The notes: a model not told the origin generated them from the sequence alone. A stretch of 31,166 nt of DNA from CAVPDE01 sp964580575 (GCA_964580575.1 CAZOLJ010000057.1:1-31166); one strand, 5' to 3'. Shown: positions 17,799 through 25,770, counted from the stretch's first letter. Translations and numbers: made by a program.

Positions 17799-19094
17799 CT
17801 AACGTATCCTATTGACCGTGTAATCAAACTCGCACTCATACACTCCTGGAAATGGTCTCGTATAAAGGATATCTTGCCTTCTTGCCTCCATGCTAAAAGA
17901 AGTGGCATAACGAATACCGTCGATGTCTTCCAAATTGATGACACCAAGCCAGAGACCGACGGTGTAGACATCGGGTTTGAGCCGAACATTCTTTAAAACG
18001 AAGTTCACTGCTGCGTCCTGACCCGCTCTGAGGTCCAGGGCTTCCCCCTTGATTAAAGTATTTGCATCGATGAGCCGATGGCCAACTTCGTCATAGAGAA
18101 TAATAGCGACGGTCGCCTGATAAATTCCCTCATGGGACTTGATGTGGATCTCAAACGCGATGTCGCAGCCCGTTTCTGGAAACGGCAGGATTTCCCCCTG
18201 AGGGTTCAGCGCTTTCATAACGATCGAGGAAAACTGCGCTTTTGCGTTACCATAACGCTCCACGGTAGACAGGTCGGTCTGCCCCAGGGCTTTGCTCAGA
18301 AAACTTGCCTGGTATCTTCTCACGATTTCCTGGCTCGGCCCCTCCTCTATCAGTTTTCCATCCTCCATCAGCATGCTCTTCGTGCTGATGCTCAGAATCG
18401 AGGCCATATTATGACTGACGAGAAGAATTGTTTTACCTTCCGTTGCAGCAGTCTCCATTTTGCTGAGGCATTTTTTTTGAAACTGAATATCCCCGACAGC
18501 CAAGACTTCGTCCACAACGAGAATCTCCGGCTCAAGGTGGGCTGCAACGCCAAAGGCTAACCGGACATACATTCCTGACGAGTAACGTTTTACTGGAGTA
18601 TCAAGGAACCTCTCGACCTCAGCAAAACTGACAATCTGCTCGAACTTGCCCTTGATCTCCGCTCTGCTCATTCCGAGCACGGCTCCATTAAGAAAAATGT
18701 TCTCGCGACCTGTCAGCTCGGGATGAAAACCGGTCCCCACCTCCAGCAGGCTGGCCACCCTCCCTTTGATTGAAACTTTCCCCTCTGTGGGCTCCGTGAT
18801 TCGGCTCAGGATTTTGAGCAGAGTTGTTTTTCCAGCGCCGTTTCGCCCAATAATGCCAACACGATCCCCTTGCTTGATCTCAAAAGAGACATCCTTTAGG
18901 GCCCAGAGTTCCTCGGCCATAGCCCATCCGGTTACCGGCTGTCCGGAGGAAGAGAGGAAAGGATGGAAAAGCCTTCGGCTCGTATTTCTGAAGCTCTGGA
19001 CTAACGTCTCTCGAAAGGTGAGATATCGTCCTTCATGGTCGTGGCCAATAACGTACTTTTTTGAAAGGCTCTCGGCCTTGATCACCGTAGTCAC
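17799..19094 (-). CDS. wzt: Polysaccharide ABC exporter ATP-binding protein with C-terminal recognition domain
   Basis: 431 residues. The ABC ATPase domain (about 1-250) has Walker A GRNGAGKT (83-90), the signature SSGMYVRLA (172-180), Walker B ILVVDE (191-196) and the switch His in LLVSHN. Unlike TagH, it carries an extra domain of about 170 residues (roughly 260-431) with an immunoglobulin-like beta pattern, matching Wzt C-terminal domains that read the modified end of the glycan. With Wzm upstream it forms the inner-membrane exporter of lipid-linked O-antigen or similar polymer. It starts with GTG at 19094; GAGG 5 nt upstream overlaps the Wzm stop, so the two are coupled. Confidence 0.93.
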   Translation of the reverse strand: MTTVIKAESLSKKYVIGHDHEGRYLTFRETLVQSFRNTSRRLFHPFLSSSGQPVTGWAMAEELWALKDVSFEIKQGDRVGIIGRNGAGKTTLLKILSRITEPTEGKVSIKGRVASLLEVGTGFHPELTGRENIFLNGAVLGMSRAEIKGKFEQIVSFAEVERFLDTPVKRYSSGMYVRLAFGVAAHLEPEILVVDEVLAVGDIQFQKKCLSKMETAATEGKTILLVSHNMASILSISTKSMLMEDGKLIEEGPSQEIVRRYQASFLSKALGQTDLSTVERYGNAKAQFSSIVMKALNPQGEILPFPETGCDIAFEIHIKSHEGIYQATVAIILYDEVGHRLIDANTLIKGEALDLRAGQDAAVNFVLKNVRLKPDVYTVGLWLGVINLEDIDGIRYATSFSMEARRQDILYTRPFPGVYECEFDYTVNRIR

Positions 19095-19101
19095 ACCAGC
19101 C

Positions 19102-19920
19102 TCATATCACATCAGCGAATGTACGTTCGGTTTTCCTGAAATAGCTGAGGCCAAACCAGAAGATCATTGTCACGAGTATTGCAGAAAGGCCAAGACCTGG
19201 CAGATAGAGCGGAGTGTCTCCTCCCAGAATCGCCCACCGAAACCCATCAATGGCCCCCACCATCGGGTTAATGGAATAAATGAGCCTCCAATTATCGGGA
19301 ATCACACTGCTGCTGAATCCGACGGGAGAGATGTACATACCGAATTGCACAAGGAAGGGCACGATGTATCGAAAGTCCCGGTACTTCACGTTTAAGGCAG
19401 CGGTCCAGATTCCGAGTCCTAAGGCTGCAACGATCACCAGCAAGAGGAATAGGGGGATTGCGATGATCCGGAATCCAGGAATAAAGCCATACCAGAGCAT
19501 GAGCGCAACCAGAATTCCTAAAGATATAAGAAAATCGATTAGACTGACGATGACTGCGCTTGTCGGCACAATCAAGCGAGGAAAATATACTTTCGAAAGC
19601 ATAGACGAGTTCGCAACAAGGGAGTTGCTACTTTCTGTCAGGGCATAAGCGAACAACTGCCAGGGGAGCATCGCTGCGAATACCAGGATGGGGTAAGGAG
19701 CACCTTCGGAAGGGAATCCGGCCAGTCTACCGAAAATGATAGTAAAAACGATCATGGTCAATAGCGGCCGGATGACGCTCCAGGCTATGCCAATAACGGT
19801 TTGTTTGTAACGCACTAAAACGTCCCGCCAGGCCAAAAACCAAAACAGCTCCCTAAACTGCCACAAGTCCCTCCAATACTGGCGTTCGCTGCGGCCGGCC
19901 TCAATTACAATTTCTGCCAT
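19102..19920 (-). CDS. wzm: Polysaccharide ABC exporter permease
   Basis: 272 residues of the ABC-2 permease family. A cytoplasmic N-terminal amphipathic part (YWRDLWQFRELFWFLAWRDVL) precedes RYKQTVIGIAWSVIRPL, a strong Wzm/TagG hallmark. About six hydrophobic segments follow. The NVKYRDFRYIVPFLVQFGMYISP and YSINPMVGAIDGFRW segments are also conserved in the family. Together with Wzt it exports the finished glycan, so this locus should use the ABC-transporter-dependent rather than the Wzx/Wzy pathway; neither wzx nor wzy is seen. The ATG at 19920 follows a 140-nt region that may hold a leader. Confidence 0.93.
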   Translation of the reverse strand: MAEIVIEAGRSERQYWRDLWQFRELFWFLAWRDVLVRYKQTVIGIAWSVIRPLLTMIVFTIIFGRLAGFPSEGAPYPILVFAAMLPWQLFAYALTESSNSLVANSSMLSKVYFPRLIVPTSAVIVSLIDFLISLGILVALMLWYGFIPGFRIIAIPLFLLLVIVAALGLGIWTAALNVKYRDFRYIVPFLVQFGMYISPVGFSSSVIPDNWRLIYSINPMVGAIDGFRWAILGGDTPLYLPGLGLSAILVTMIFWFGLSYFRKTERTFADVI

Positions 19921-19981
19921 CGGTTTCTTTCATAGGTTTTGAACAGTTTTGCATTAAAGTGCCTCGCTCGGCTAGCCTTGC

Positions 19982-20029
19982 CTAACGAACCTGATTGGTT
20001 CCCGATGTCCTTTTCAACTCTCACCTCCT
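19982..20029 (-). promoter_or_regulatory. Strong orphan Shine-Dalgarno and 12-codon frame upstream of wzm
   Basis: In the 143-nt gap before wzm (19921-20063) the minus strand contains AGGAGGTGA (20021-20029), a full match to the anti-Shine-Dalgarno. Three nt later is a TTG (20017) that opens a frame of 11 codons ending in TAG at 19982-19984. The frame is not in register with wzm. It could be a leader peptide, a remnant of a lost gene start, or chance. No clear promoter or hairpin was recognised in the rest of the gap. Confidence 0.3.
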
Positions 20030-20063
20030 CTGCTTTTGAGCCACGCAAGTGATTACGCAAAAT

Positions 20064-20813
20064 TCAATTCAACGCTTCCCTGTATACATCGAGAGTCTTC
20101 GAACAAACACTTTCCCAAGAGAAGTGTTTTTTGATGGTTTGACTCGCCCTCTCACCGATCTCCCTTCGTTTTTGGTAATCAAGCAAAAGATCAATGACCG
20201 TGTCGGCCAGTCGGGTGGTTTCATTGGGGTTGCCGAGCACGATGTTCGAGCCATCCCTAAGCCTTCCTTGTCCGTACGCATTCTCATTCGCCCATGCGAG
20301 AATCGCTTTGCCCGCTGCCATGGCTTCTAAAGAGGCTATGCCCAAAGACGTGTGCTCTCGCGCATCCTGGTGGAAGAAATGCATCTCCAAGTCCGCCAAC
20401 GCCAAACAGTTCTAAACTTGACGATGGGGGACGGGACCGGCAAAGATCACCGCATGCTCCACTCCCAGCTGCTTGGCAAGTCTGCGAGGTTTGTCGGTTG
20501 ACTCCGCCCCTACAATCAAAACAGAAACATTTGGGATGACTCTGAGGATCGATGGAAGTGCGCTGATCACTTCCCGGCGATCACGAAGATCTATGACACG
20601 TCCAAGTGAAAGAATGACTCGTTTACCCTCCAACTGGTACCTGTTCCGCAAGTCCTGCAAAGCCCCATCGTCAGGACCCTCCGGCATTGAGACCCCAAAG
20701 GGGACCAGCACACGCCGACTCCCCGTGAAGGCCTCTTTGGCATATTTCTCCATGTTCACGTCCGGACAGATTAGGATCTGGGCGCGCTTCACAGCAAACA
20801 AGTTGTCGGGCAA
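20064..20813 (-). pseudogene. GT4 glycosyltransferase remnant: N-domain missing, in-frame amber stop
   Basis: One reading frame from 20813 down to 20064 encodes the C-terminal half of a GT4. The KRVILSLGRVIDLRDR strand, LIVGAESTDKP and HAVIFAGPVPHRQ are followed by a TAG at 20412-20414. In the same frame the protein then continues NCLALADLEMHFFHQDA, HTSLGIASLEAMAAGKAIL and an ordinary C-terminus DVYREALN. The roughly 170-residue acceptor domain expected upstream is absent; the sequence there instead reads as the tail of the GT2 gene in another frame. The first Glu of E-x7-E is Thr. So this looks like a fossil created by a deletion and a nonsense change. An assembly error is possible, but it would not explain the missing domain. 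The open part at 20412-20813 starts only at a TTG. Confidence 0.8.
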
Positions 20814-20851
20814 CGACTAGCACCGCATCTGCAAAATGACGATTACGCATC

Positions 20852-21685
20852 TCACCGCCCAGTGACACAAACGCGTCCACACTCTCCTGCCAAGTGAAAT
20901 TGGCATGCATGTAAGCCTCGCCTAGCAGGGGGATGTGCTCTGAAAAAAAAGCGTTCTACTTCTTCCAGGTGTCTGAGCGTCAAGCAACCTTGCTCCGAGT
21001 GCGAGCGGGCTTTTAGCAGCACTTCGGGAAGTTCAACGAATGGATATCTCAATCCAATCTTGACCAACAAGTCATAATCTTGGGTCGTGGGCAAGTCTTC
21101 CCGGAAAGCACCGATCTCAAGATAGAAACTCTTCGGTGCCAAGATGGTGCAGCAATGAAGCCACTGCCGCAGGATAAGTTGATAGGCTGCCTGGCCTGGC
21201 GAAAACACAGGAGGTTCAGGCGCGTTACAGAGATGCATCCCGTTGGCGTTCATAATGGAATGTCGGCAGAAAACCACGGCATTGGTGTTTGGCAACAAGA
21301 GCAGTTTTTCCATCTCTTTAGCCACTTTTTGCGGAAGGTAAACATCGTCATGCGAAAGCCAGCAGAAATAATCACCTTTGGCTTCCTCCAGCGCTCGATT
21401 CAACGCTGAAGCAACGCCGCCATTGACCTTTGAAAAGTATCGGATCCGGTCCCCATATGAGAGGGCGGTTTTTTCCGTTGCTCCGCCATCTCCCGAACCG
21501 TCATTGACCACCAATACCTCGATATTAGGATAAGTTTGCGCCAGAACGCTATCGATGGCATCACTCATGCAATTTGCGTCATTATAGACGGGGATGGCAA
21601 CAGAAACCAATGGGTCCATTTTTTTCATACTCACCATAGGAAAGGAAAAAGGATGTTTGCTGTTTTCAGTTACCTTGTGTCGCAT
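20852..21685 (-). CDS. Glycosyltransferase family 2, 3' end frameshifted
   Basis: 277 residues as read. The GT-A fold is sound up to about residue 245: VSVAIPVYNDANCMSDAI, VVNDGSGDGG, GVASALNRALEEAKGD, WLSHDDVYLP (DxD-type) and TTQDYDLLVKIGLRYP. After EEVERF the frame crosses a run of eight T (20943-20950 on the plus strand), and the last residues (RAHPPARRGLHACQF...) are unlike a GT2 tail. With one T fewer the frame would read FFSEHIPLLGEAYMHANFTW and on through MRNRHFADAVLVVARQL to about 20815, a normal helical GT2 tail. The start is open: ATG 21685 overlaps the upstream gene by 16 nt, and ATGs at 21628 or 21619 lie nearer the fold, the latter with GGTGAG upstream. Activity is uncertain. 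Confidence 0.75.
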   Translation of the reverse strand: MRHKVTENSKHPFSFPMVSMKKMDPLVSVAIPVYNDANCMSDAIDSVLAQTYPNIEVLVVNDGSGDGGATEKTALSYGDRIRYFSKVNGGVASALNRALEEAKGDYFCWLSHDDVYLPQKVAKEMEKLLLLPNTNAVVFCRHSIMNANGMHLCNAPEPPVFSPGQAAYQLILRQWLHCCTILAPKSFYLEIGAFREDLPTTQDYDLLVKIGLRYPFVELPEVLLKARSHSEQGCLTLRHLEEVERFFFRAHPPARRGLHACQFHLAGECGRVCVTGR

Positions 21686-23496
21686 GCTCTCGTAAGAGCG
21701 TAAAGATAGTACACATTTGGGGCGTATTCCAACTTCTCCACGTGGAGTCCAGGTGGCGGAGTGGCATCGAGGTCACCGCGTTTATGTGTTATGGGATCAT
21801 ACACGATGTAATCCACTTTTTCGCGGAGAGACCACTCCAATGCATTTTCATTCTTCTTGATCGACCGATGGGGAAGAAACGAAGTTAACATTCGACTAGG
21901 TAGAAACTCGCTCGAGTAGGACAAGAGCAACACCTTTACATTGGGACGAGGGTCAGAGGCCAGACGCTTGGCTCTATCCAGAGCTGGCGTCGCACCAACC
22001 CCTCCTTTTAGGGAAGAAACAAATGGCAATGTCACATAACGATAAACGGTAGAGATATATTCGACATGAAGCATCACAAGGACCATTACGGCAACGAGAA
22101 CCGCCGCTGCCCACGCACGCCTTTCACTCAACCATCGTTCATAACCAGCGATCAGTATCAGGCCGGGCAATAATAGAGCAGGCAGGAAGTATCGGGGGAA
22201 AATGACCGAAGGTCGCAACAAAGCCCAGACCAATATTCCCGCGACGCTCCCCAAGCCAAGATAAAGCGCTTTGCGACCGGCTTCGAATTCCCATGGGCGC
22301 GTCCAAAGGGCGGGAAGCAACATGAGCCAGATGGGGGAAATTCCTCCATGCTGCATGGGATAGAGGCCAAAGGTCAGTGCCAACGGATAAGTCGTAAGGA
22401 TCCAGCGAGTGTTATCCGCATCAAAACAGACCTGTTCCAGATTAAATGTAGGCGTGCTCTCACGCAGCGTCACGATCGGCGCGAAAGGGTCGCCAAAAAG
22501 GAGAAAGTTCTTGACCCACCAGCCCACTGCAAGGGTTAAAATAGCCGCCAAGCCTGCAATCACAAAGATTCGGCGCAGATCTTCCCGCTGTTTCCACCAC
22601 AGGAAGAGCATTGGAAGGCCCATGCAGAATGGCAAAATGAGCGCGTAGGAAAGCTTCGCTATGACCGCACAGGCAGACATAACCCCAAACAGCCAAAAGT
22701 TGCGTGGATCCGAATTTGAGGAGACCAGCCCGGGTATCCAGAGAACTGCCCCCAGAGCGTACATCAACCCGATCAAATCAGTCTTTCCATCCCAGGCTGT
22801 CAACGTAACGGCCGTGCTCGTGGCACCAAAGGCAACAAATAGCCAAGCTGCATCCGCGGACAGCCCTAACCGCCTGGCGCACCTCCAGAGCAATGAAAGA
22901 CATACAAGAAAAACAGGCCATATGGACAACTTGGAAGCTACGAGACCGACTGTGTCACCTCCGAGGGCGTACATCGCCGCATAAGGCATCTCCGCGATCG
23001 CCGGTAAAACGGCAAACCCCACCTCCAAGTATCCCGGAAGGGGCGTATAACTAGCCGTAGCTGCCATCAGTTTAGGCTGGGCCATGTAATATGCCAAGGC
23101 ATCCGTGCCCGGGTAGGATAGGGCAGCCATTGCCAGCATAAGTGCTAAGAAGGCCAGTCCAAACATCAAAACCCATGTCAGCCGATGCTCCGGGAACCAA
23201 TCGGCTCGTTTCCACTGGAATCGAGGGAAAGGGCTCTGCTTCAGATTGAGGCACAAGATTGCTGCAAACAGCGGCAAGAGGACATACCAGCGAAGTAAGC
23301 CAGCTACGGCAATCAGCTGACCAAAAAGGCCCAGGACCGCATGCCCCAGGACAAATGAAGTCGCCACCCCATCGAGGCCGGCGTTCTTCGGCAGCAACAG
23401 ACACCCTGCCCTCCATGAGACCAGCGCATAAAATGCCGCCAGCAGAACTGCTGAGAGAAGTATCGGTCCAAAGGATTGGTTAAAAAATGTAGTCAC
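21670..23496 (-). CDS. Large GT-C-like membrane glycosyltransferase
   Basis: About 608 residues with some ten to twelve hydrophobic segments and a soluble C-terminal tail of about 110 residues. The acidic loop after the first helices, LSYPGTDALAYYMAQPK, sits where GT-C enzymes (PMT/ArnT/GT39-like) keep their catalytic Asp. The periplasmic-type region TWDGKTDLIG-like and a later GDPFAPIVTL follow. Such proteins transfer a sugar from a polyprenyl-phosphate donor outside the cytoplasm. The DPM1-like GT2 and DUF2304 protein encoded just upstream could make that donor. The frame is open to 23592, but the extra 32 residues are Cys/Arg-rich and overlap the preceding gene; GTG at 23496 (VTTFFNQSFGPILL), with AAGG upstream, is a better start. 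The exact family is not certain. Confidence 0.75.
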   Translation of the reverse strand: MTTFFNQSFGPILLSAVLLAAFYALVSWRAGCLLLPKNAGLDGVATSFVLGHAVLGLFGQLIAVAGLLRWYVLLPLFAAILCLNLKQSPFPRFQWKRADWFPEHRLTWVLMFGLAFLALMLAMAALSYPGTDALAYYMAQPKLMAATASYTPLPGYLEVGFAVLPAIAEMPYAAMYALGGDTVGLVASKLSIWPVFLVCLSLLWRCARRLGLSADAAWLFVAFGATSTAVTLTAWDGKTDLIGLMYALGAVLWIPGLVSSNSDPRNFWLFGVMSACAVIAKLSYALILPFCMGLPMLFLWWKQREDLRRIFVIAGLAAILTLAVGWWVKNFLLFGDPFAPIVTLRESTPTFNLEQVCFDADNTRWILTTYPLALTFGLYPMQHGGISPIWLMLLPALWTRPWEFEAGRKALYLGLGSVAGILVWALLRPSVIFPRYFLPALLLPGLILIAGYERWLSERRAWAAAVLVAVMVLVMLHVEYISTVYRYVTLPFVSSLKGGVGATPALDRAKRLASDPRPNVKVLLLSYSSEFLPSRMLTSFLPHRSIKKNENALEWSLREKVDYIVYDPITHKRGDLDATPPPGLHVEKLEYAPNVYYLYALTRACDTR

Positions 23497-23680
23497 GATA
23501 AAAAAGAAACCTTGCAAACGAAGACAACCAACCGGGCGCCGGTGGCACAATAACCCATGGCGAAACCAAATACGGCACGGTTCCCCATGCAAGCATTAAT
23601 ATCGCCGTTAGCCAAAAAAAATAGGCCAAAAGGGATAGATGACTTACTATATATCCTAAGAAACCACGAATTCTTGACAT
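23480..23680 (-). CDS. Small membrane protein, unknown
   Basis: A 66-residue frame from the ATG at 23680 (MSRIRGFLGYIVSHL). It has one long hydrophobic region, LLAYFFWLTAILMLAWG, and a second weaker one around VPYLVSPWVIVPP, then SSFARFLFYRDYIF at the end. Basic residues at the front predict a cytoplasmic N-terminus. Longer starts exist at ATG 23722 and TTG 23752, without better ribosome-binding sites; AGG lies just before 23680. It fills most of the gap between the DUF2304 gene and the GT-C gene and overlaps the latter's GTG start by 17 nt, as in a coupled pair. I do not recognise a family. It might be a subunit of the neighbouring membrane glycosyltransferase. Confidence 0.5.
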   Translation of the reverse strand: MSRIRGFLGYIVSHLSLLAYFFWLTAILMLAWGTVPYLVSPWVIVPPAPGWLSSFARFLFYRDYIF

Positions 23681-23793
23681 AGCCTGCCAAAATCGAATGG
23701 TAGTTCGTATACAAGCCAGCATTTCAAGAATCGGCTGCAACGGTGCAAGCAACCCATAGCGATATATATCAGTGTCATCGGGCTGTTACTATA

Positions 23794-24180
23794 TTATGGT
23801 CTGTGATAATCACTTTTTTCGCCACGCGATGATTCAGAGCTTTCCCGCAACAATGCCAGTTCCTGGGTTAACCTTTTGATCTGATAGGTATGGGTCGAAA
23901 TGCGTGCTAGGCAGTCGAGCATGAGAAACGCAACGAGGCCGAATAAGATGACGGCAAGAACAACGAGAAGTTCCCTGTCGCCCAGCGCCGATGTATAGGT
24001 GATGAACGGGAGCCGGCCCCAAAGGAGAACGGCAAGGATGGCAGCGCACTCCGCCAAAATCCAGCGAACGGTCACATGCGCGTCCAGGCGACCGGAACGC
24101 ATGAGCCAAAGGGTATAGAGAAGAAGAAGCGCTAGCACCCCAAGGCACGCGCTTTGCACCGTAACAGAAAAGGATGTCAT
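23794..24180 (-). CDS. DUF2304 family membrane protein
   Basis: 128 residues with three hydrophobic helices (around SACLGVLALLLLYTLWLM, ILAECAAILAVLLW, and LLVVLAVILFGLVAFLML) and a charged coiled-coil-like tail, THTYQIKRLTQELALLRE. The arrangement RSGRL...RWILAE...ALG-RELLVV is typical of DUF2304. DUF2304 genes are commonly found right after a DPM1-like GT2 gene; the same is true here, with 5 nt between them. It is thought to be a membrane partner of that enzyme or of the lipid-linked sugar it makes, but no biochemical role is established as far as I know. ATG at 24180. Confidence 0.82.
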   Translation of the reverse strand: MTSFSVTVQSACLGVLALLLLYTLWLMRSGRLDAHVTVRWILAECAAILAVLLWGRLPFITYTSALGDRELLVVLAVILFGLVAFLMLDCLARISTHTYQIKRLTQELALLRESSESSRGEKSDYHRP

Positions 24181-24185
24181 AATCG

Positions 24186-24887
24186 TTATCTCCGGGAAGT
24201 CTTGAAGAGCAGCCCTATGAAGCCGATGACCACACGCATAGGGTAGAAAACGGCTTTTACGAAGGAAAACAGCGATTGCCCCTTCACCCTACACCGCATT
24301 TTCACCGGGATTTCTTGGATGCGAAATCCCCTCTGGTGGAGGATGAGGAGGGATTCGGCCTCGGGATGGTCAACCGGGTACTCATCGGCGAAGAATGAAA
24401 AAGCTGCTCTGTTGAGAGCCCTGAAACCGGAGGTGGTGTCATGGATACGCAATCCTGTTGCCAGTAGCAGTAACCCTGTCGAAAAATACATGCCCATGCG
24501 CCTAGCGAAGGGTGTCCGGTACTCGGTATCCGGAGCTTCGGGTCTGTACCGAGAGCCGATGACGCAGTCGGCCTCCCGTGCCAGAATAGGGGCGATGATC
24601 GTAGGAATCCACTTTGGATCGTGCTGACCGTCGCCATCTACCTGGACGACGACGTCATAGTCGTTGCGCAGGGCATAGAGGAAGCCGGTCTGCACACACC
24701 CCCCGATTCCCAGATTGATCGGCAGGGAGAGGACGGGAAAGCCTGCGGCGGCAGCCAGTTCAGCCGTTGTATCGGTAGAGGCATCGTTAACCACTACCGC
24801 ATCGTACCCCTCCTGGCGAACTTCGTGAAGAAGTTTAGGAAGGTTCTCTTCCTCGTTGTGCGACGGAATGATAAGTAGTGTACTCAC
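24186..24887 (-). CDS. DPM1-like GT2 (polyprenyl-phosphate sugar transferase)
   Basis: 233 residues. TLLIIPSHNEEENLPKLL opens a GT-A fold; NDAST is at 34-38, and INLGIGGCVQTGFLYA and VDGDGQHDP (83-91) form the classic dolichyl-phosphate-mannose synthase pattern. GSRY, TSGFRALNR and FRIQEIPVKMRCR follow. It lacks the two C-terminal membrane helices of GtrB-type enzymes, having only a short hydrophobic end (VVIGFIGLLF). Likely reaction: transfer of a sugar from a nucleotide donor to undecaprenyl phosphate at the cytoplasmic face. It starts with GTG at 24887, overlapping the upstream methyltransferase stop as GTGA, with AAGGA just before. Confidence 0.88.
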   Translation of the reverse strand: MSTLLIIPSHNEEENLPKLLHEVRQEGYDAVVVNDASTDTTAELAAAAGFPVLSLPINLGIGGCVQTGFLYALRNDYDVVVQVDGDGQHDPKWIPTIIAPILAREADCVIGSRYRPEAPDTEYRTPFARRMGMYFSTGLLLLATGLRIHDTTSGFRALNRAAFSFFADEYPVDHPEAESLLILHQRGFRIQEIPVKMRCRVKGQSLFSFVKAVFYPMRVVIGFIGLLFKTSRR

Positions 24888-25759
24888 TGTCCTTTTCGAA
24901 TTACCGCGATAAACTGTTCAGGGCGAGCGATGCGTAGAGACATCTTCTTCAAGAAGGTCTTTCCCAGTGTATTTCCATAATTATTAAGTAAACTGCTTTG
25001 GTATGAAACACCGAAGTGTTTAATAATCTCCGGGATTGTGTAATATCGTGGGTCAGCAAAAAACGAGGGATGCTCAAGACCTGCGCGTTCGCATGCTGCC
25101 TCAAGACCTCGCTTAGAAAAGTGGCATAAGTGCAAGGGTGCGGCCAAGGCCCACCAGCGGTGACCCAAAAGTCGAGGGAGCCAGTTTCCTGCGTCGTCGG
25201 TGCTGACAAACAAGTAGCCCCCCGGTTTCAATACACGATAGACTTCCTTCAGTGCTTTCACTGGGTTAATGATGTGTTCGATAATATCCCACATCACCAC
25301 AACGTCAAAGCTGCTGTTTGGAAAGTCGGTTTGCTCGATATCGCCGACATTAACACTGGCATTGAATTCACGTTTTGCGGCGTCTGCGGCATAAGGGCTT
25401 ATATCAAGACCGATGCCATCAAAGAAGGGTTCGGCCACTTTGAGGAAAAAACCGTAAGCGGCTCCCGCATCGAGAAGATTCCCTTTAGTGACATAACGCC
25501 GGATGAAGTTCAGTTTTTCTACGAAGCCGCCTTTCAGTGTAGCTCGACTGGCGCGATAGGATGGATAACCATGTCGTCCGTTGCGTTCTTTACCGTCGCT
25601 TTCAAAATATATCTCGCCATAGTGCTCGTGTACTTCAGCATGGCTTAGGCTCATCTGGACGAAGAGCACTTGGCAAAAACTGCATCTGTGATAAGAATAC
25701 GCTCCTTTTCTAAAGGCTTGATCAGCCTTCTGTGATTCACAGATCGGACATGCGAGCAT
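24884..25759 (-). CDS. Zinc-ribbon SAM methyltransferase
   Basis: 291 residues. The N-terminus MLACPICES... and CSFCQ give a CxxC...CxxC zinc ribbon (C4/C7 and C25/C28 when counted from this start). The SAM domain contains NLLDAGAAYGFFLKVA, GIGLDISPYAADAA, FDVVVMWDIIEHIINP and LKPGGYLFVSTDD. The layout equals that of methyltransferases acting on nucleotide sugars or lipid-linked glycans. I chose the ATG at 25759 because GAGGA lies 6 nt upstream; the ATG at 25765 would abut that site. Its stop overlaps the DPM1-like gene's GTG. Upstream, 25766-25875 holds no gene that I can see. Confidence 0.84.
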   Translation of the reverse strand: MLACPICESQKADQAFRKGAYSYHRCSFCQVLFVQMSLSHAEVHEHYGEIYFESDGKERNGRHGYPSYRASRATLKGGFVEKLNFIRRYVTKGNLLDAGAAYGFFLKVAEPFFDGIGLDISPYAADAAKREFNASVNVGDIEQTDFPNSSFDVVVMWDIIEHIINPVKALKEVYRVLKPGGYLFVSTDDAGNWLPRLLGHRWWALAAPLHLCHFSKRGLEAACERAGLEHPSFFADPRYYTIPEIIKHFGVSYQSSLLNNYGNTLGKTFLKKMSLRIARPEQFIAVIRKGQ

Positions 25760-25765
25760 GGGCAT

Positions 25766-25770
25766 TCCTC
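25766..25770 (-). promoter_or_regulatory. Ribosome-binding site deciding the methyltransferase start
   Basis: GAGGA on the minus strand, 6 nt before the ATG at 25759 and touching the alternative ATG at 25765. It favours the shorter protein, which begins directly before the CPIC zinc-ribbon motif. Confidence 0.55.

Noticed and set aside
20412..20414. Amber codon read as a programmed amino acid (for example pyrrolysine)
   Set aside because: There is no sign of a pyrrolysine system, and the gene also lacks its N-terminal domain, so plain gene decay is a simpler explanation.
23497..23592. A 32-residue extension of the GT-C-like protein
   Set aside because: It is Cys/Arg/His-rich with no membrane character, overlaps the small membrane protein gene, and a GTG with AAGG upstream begins the hydrophobic part.
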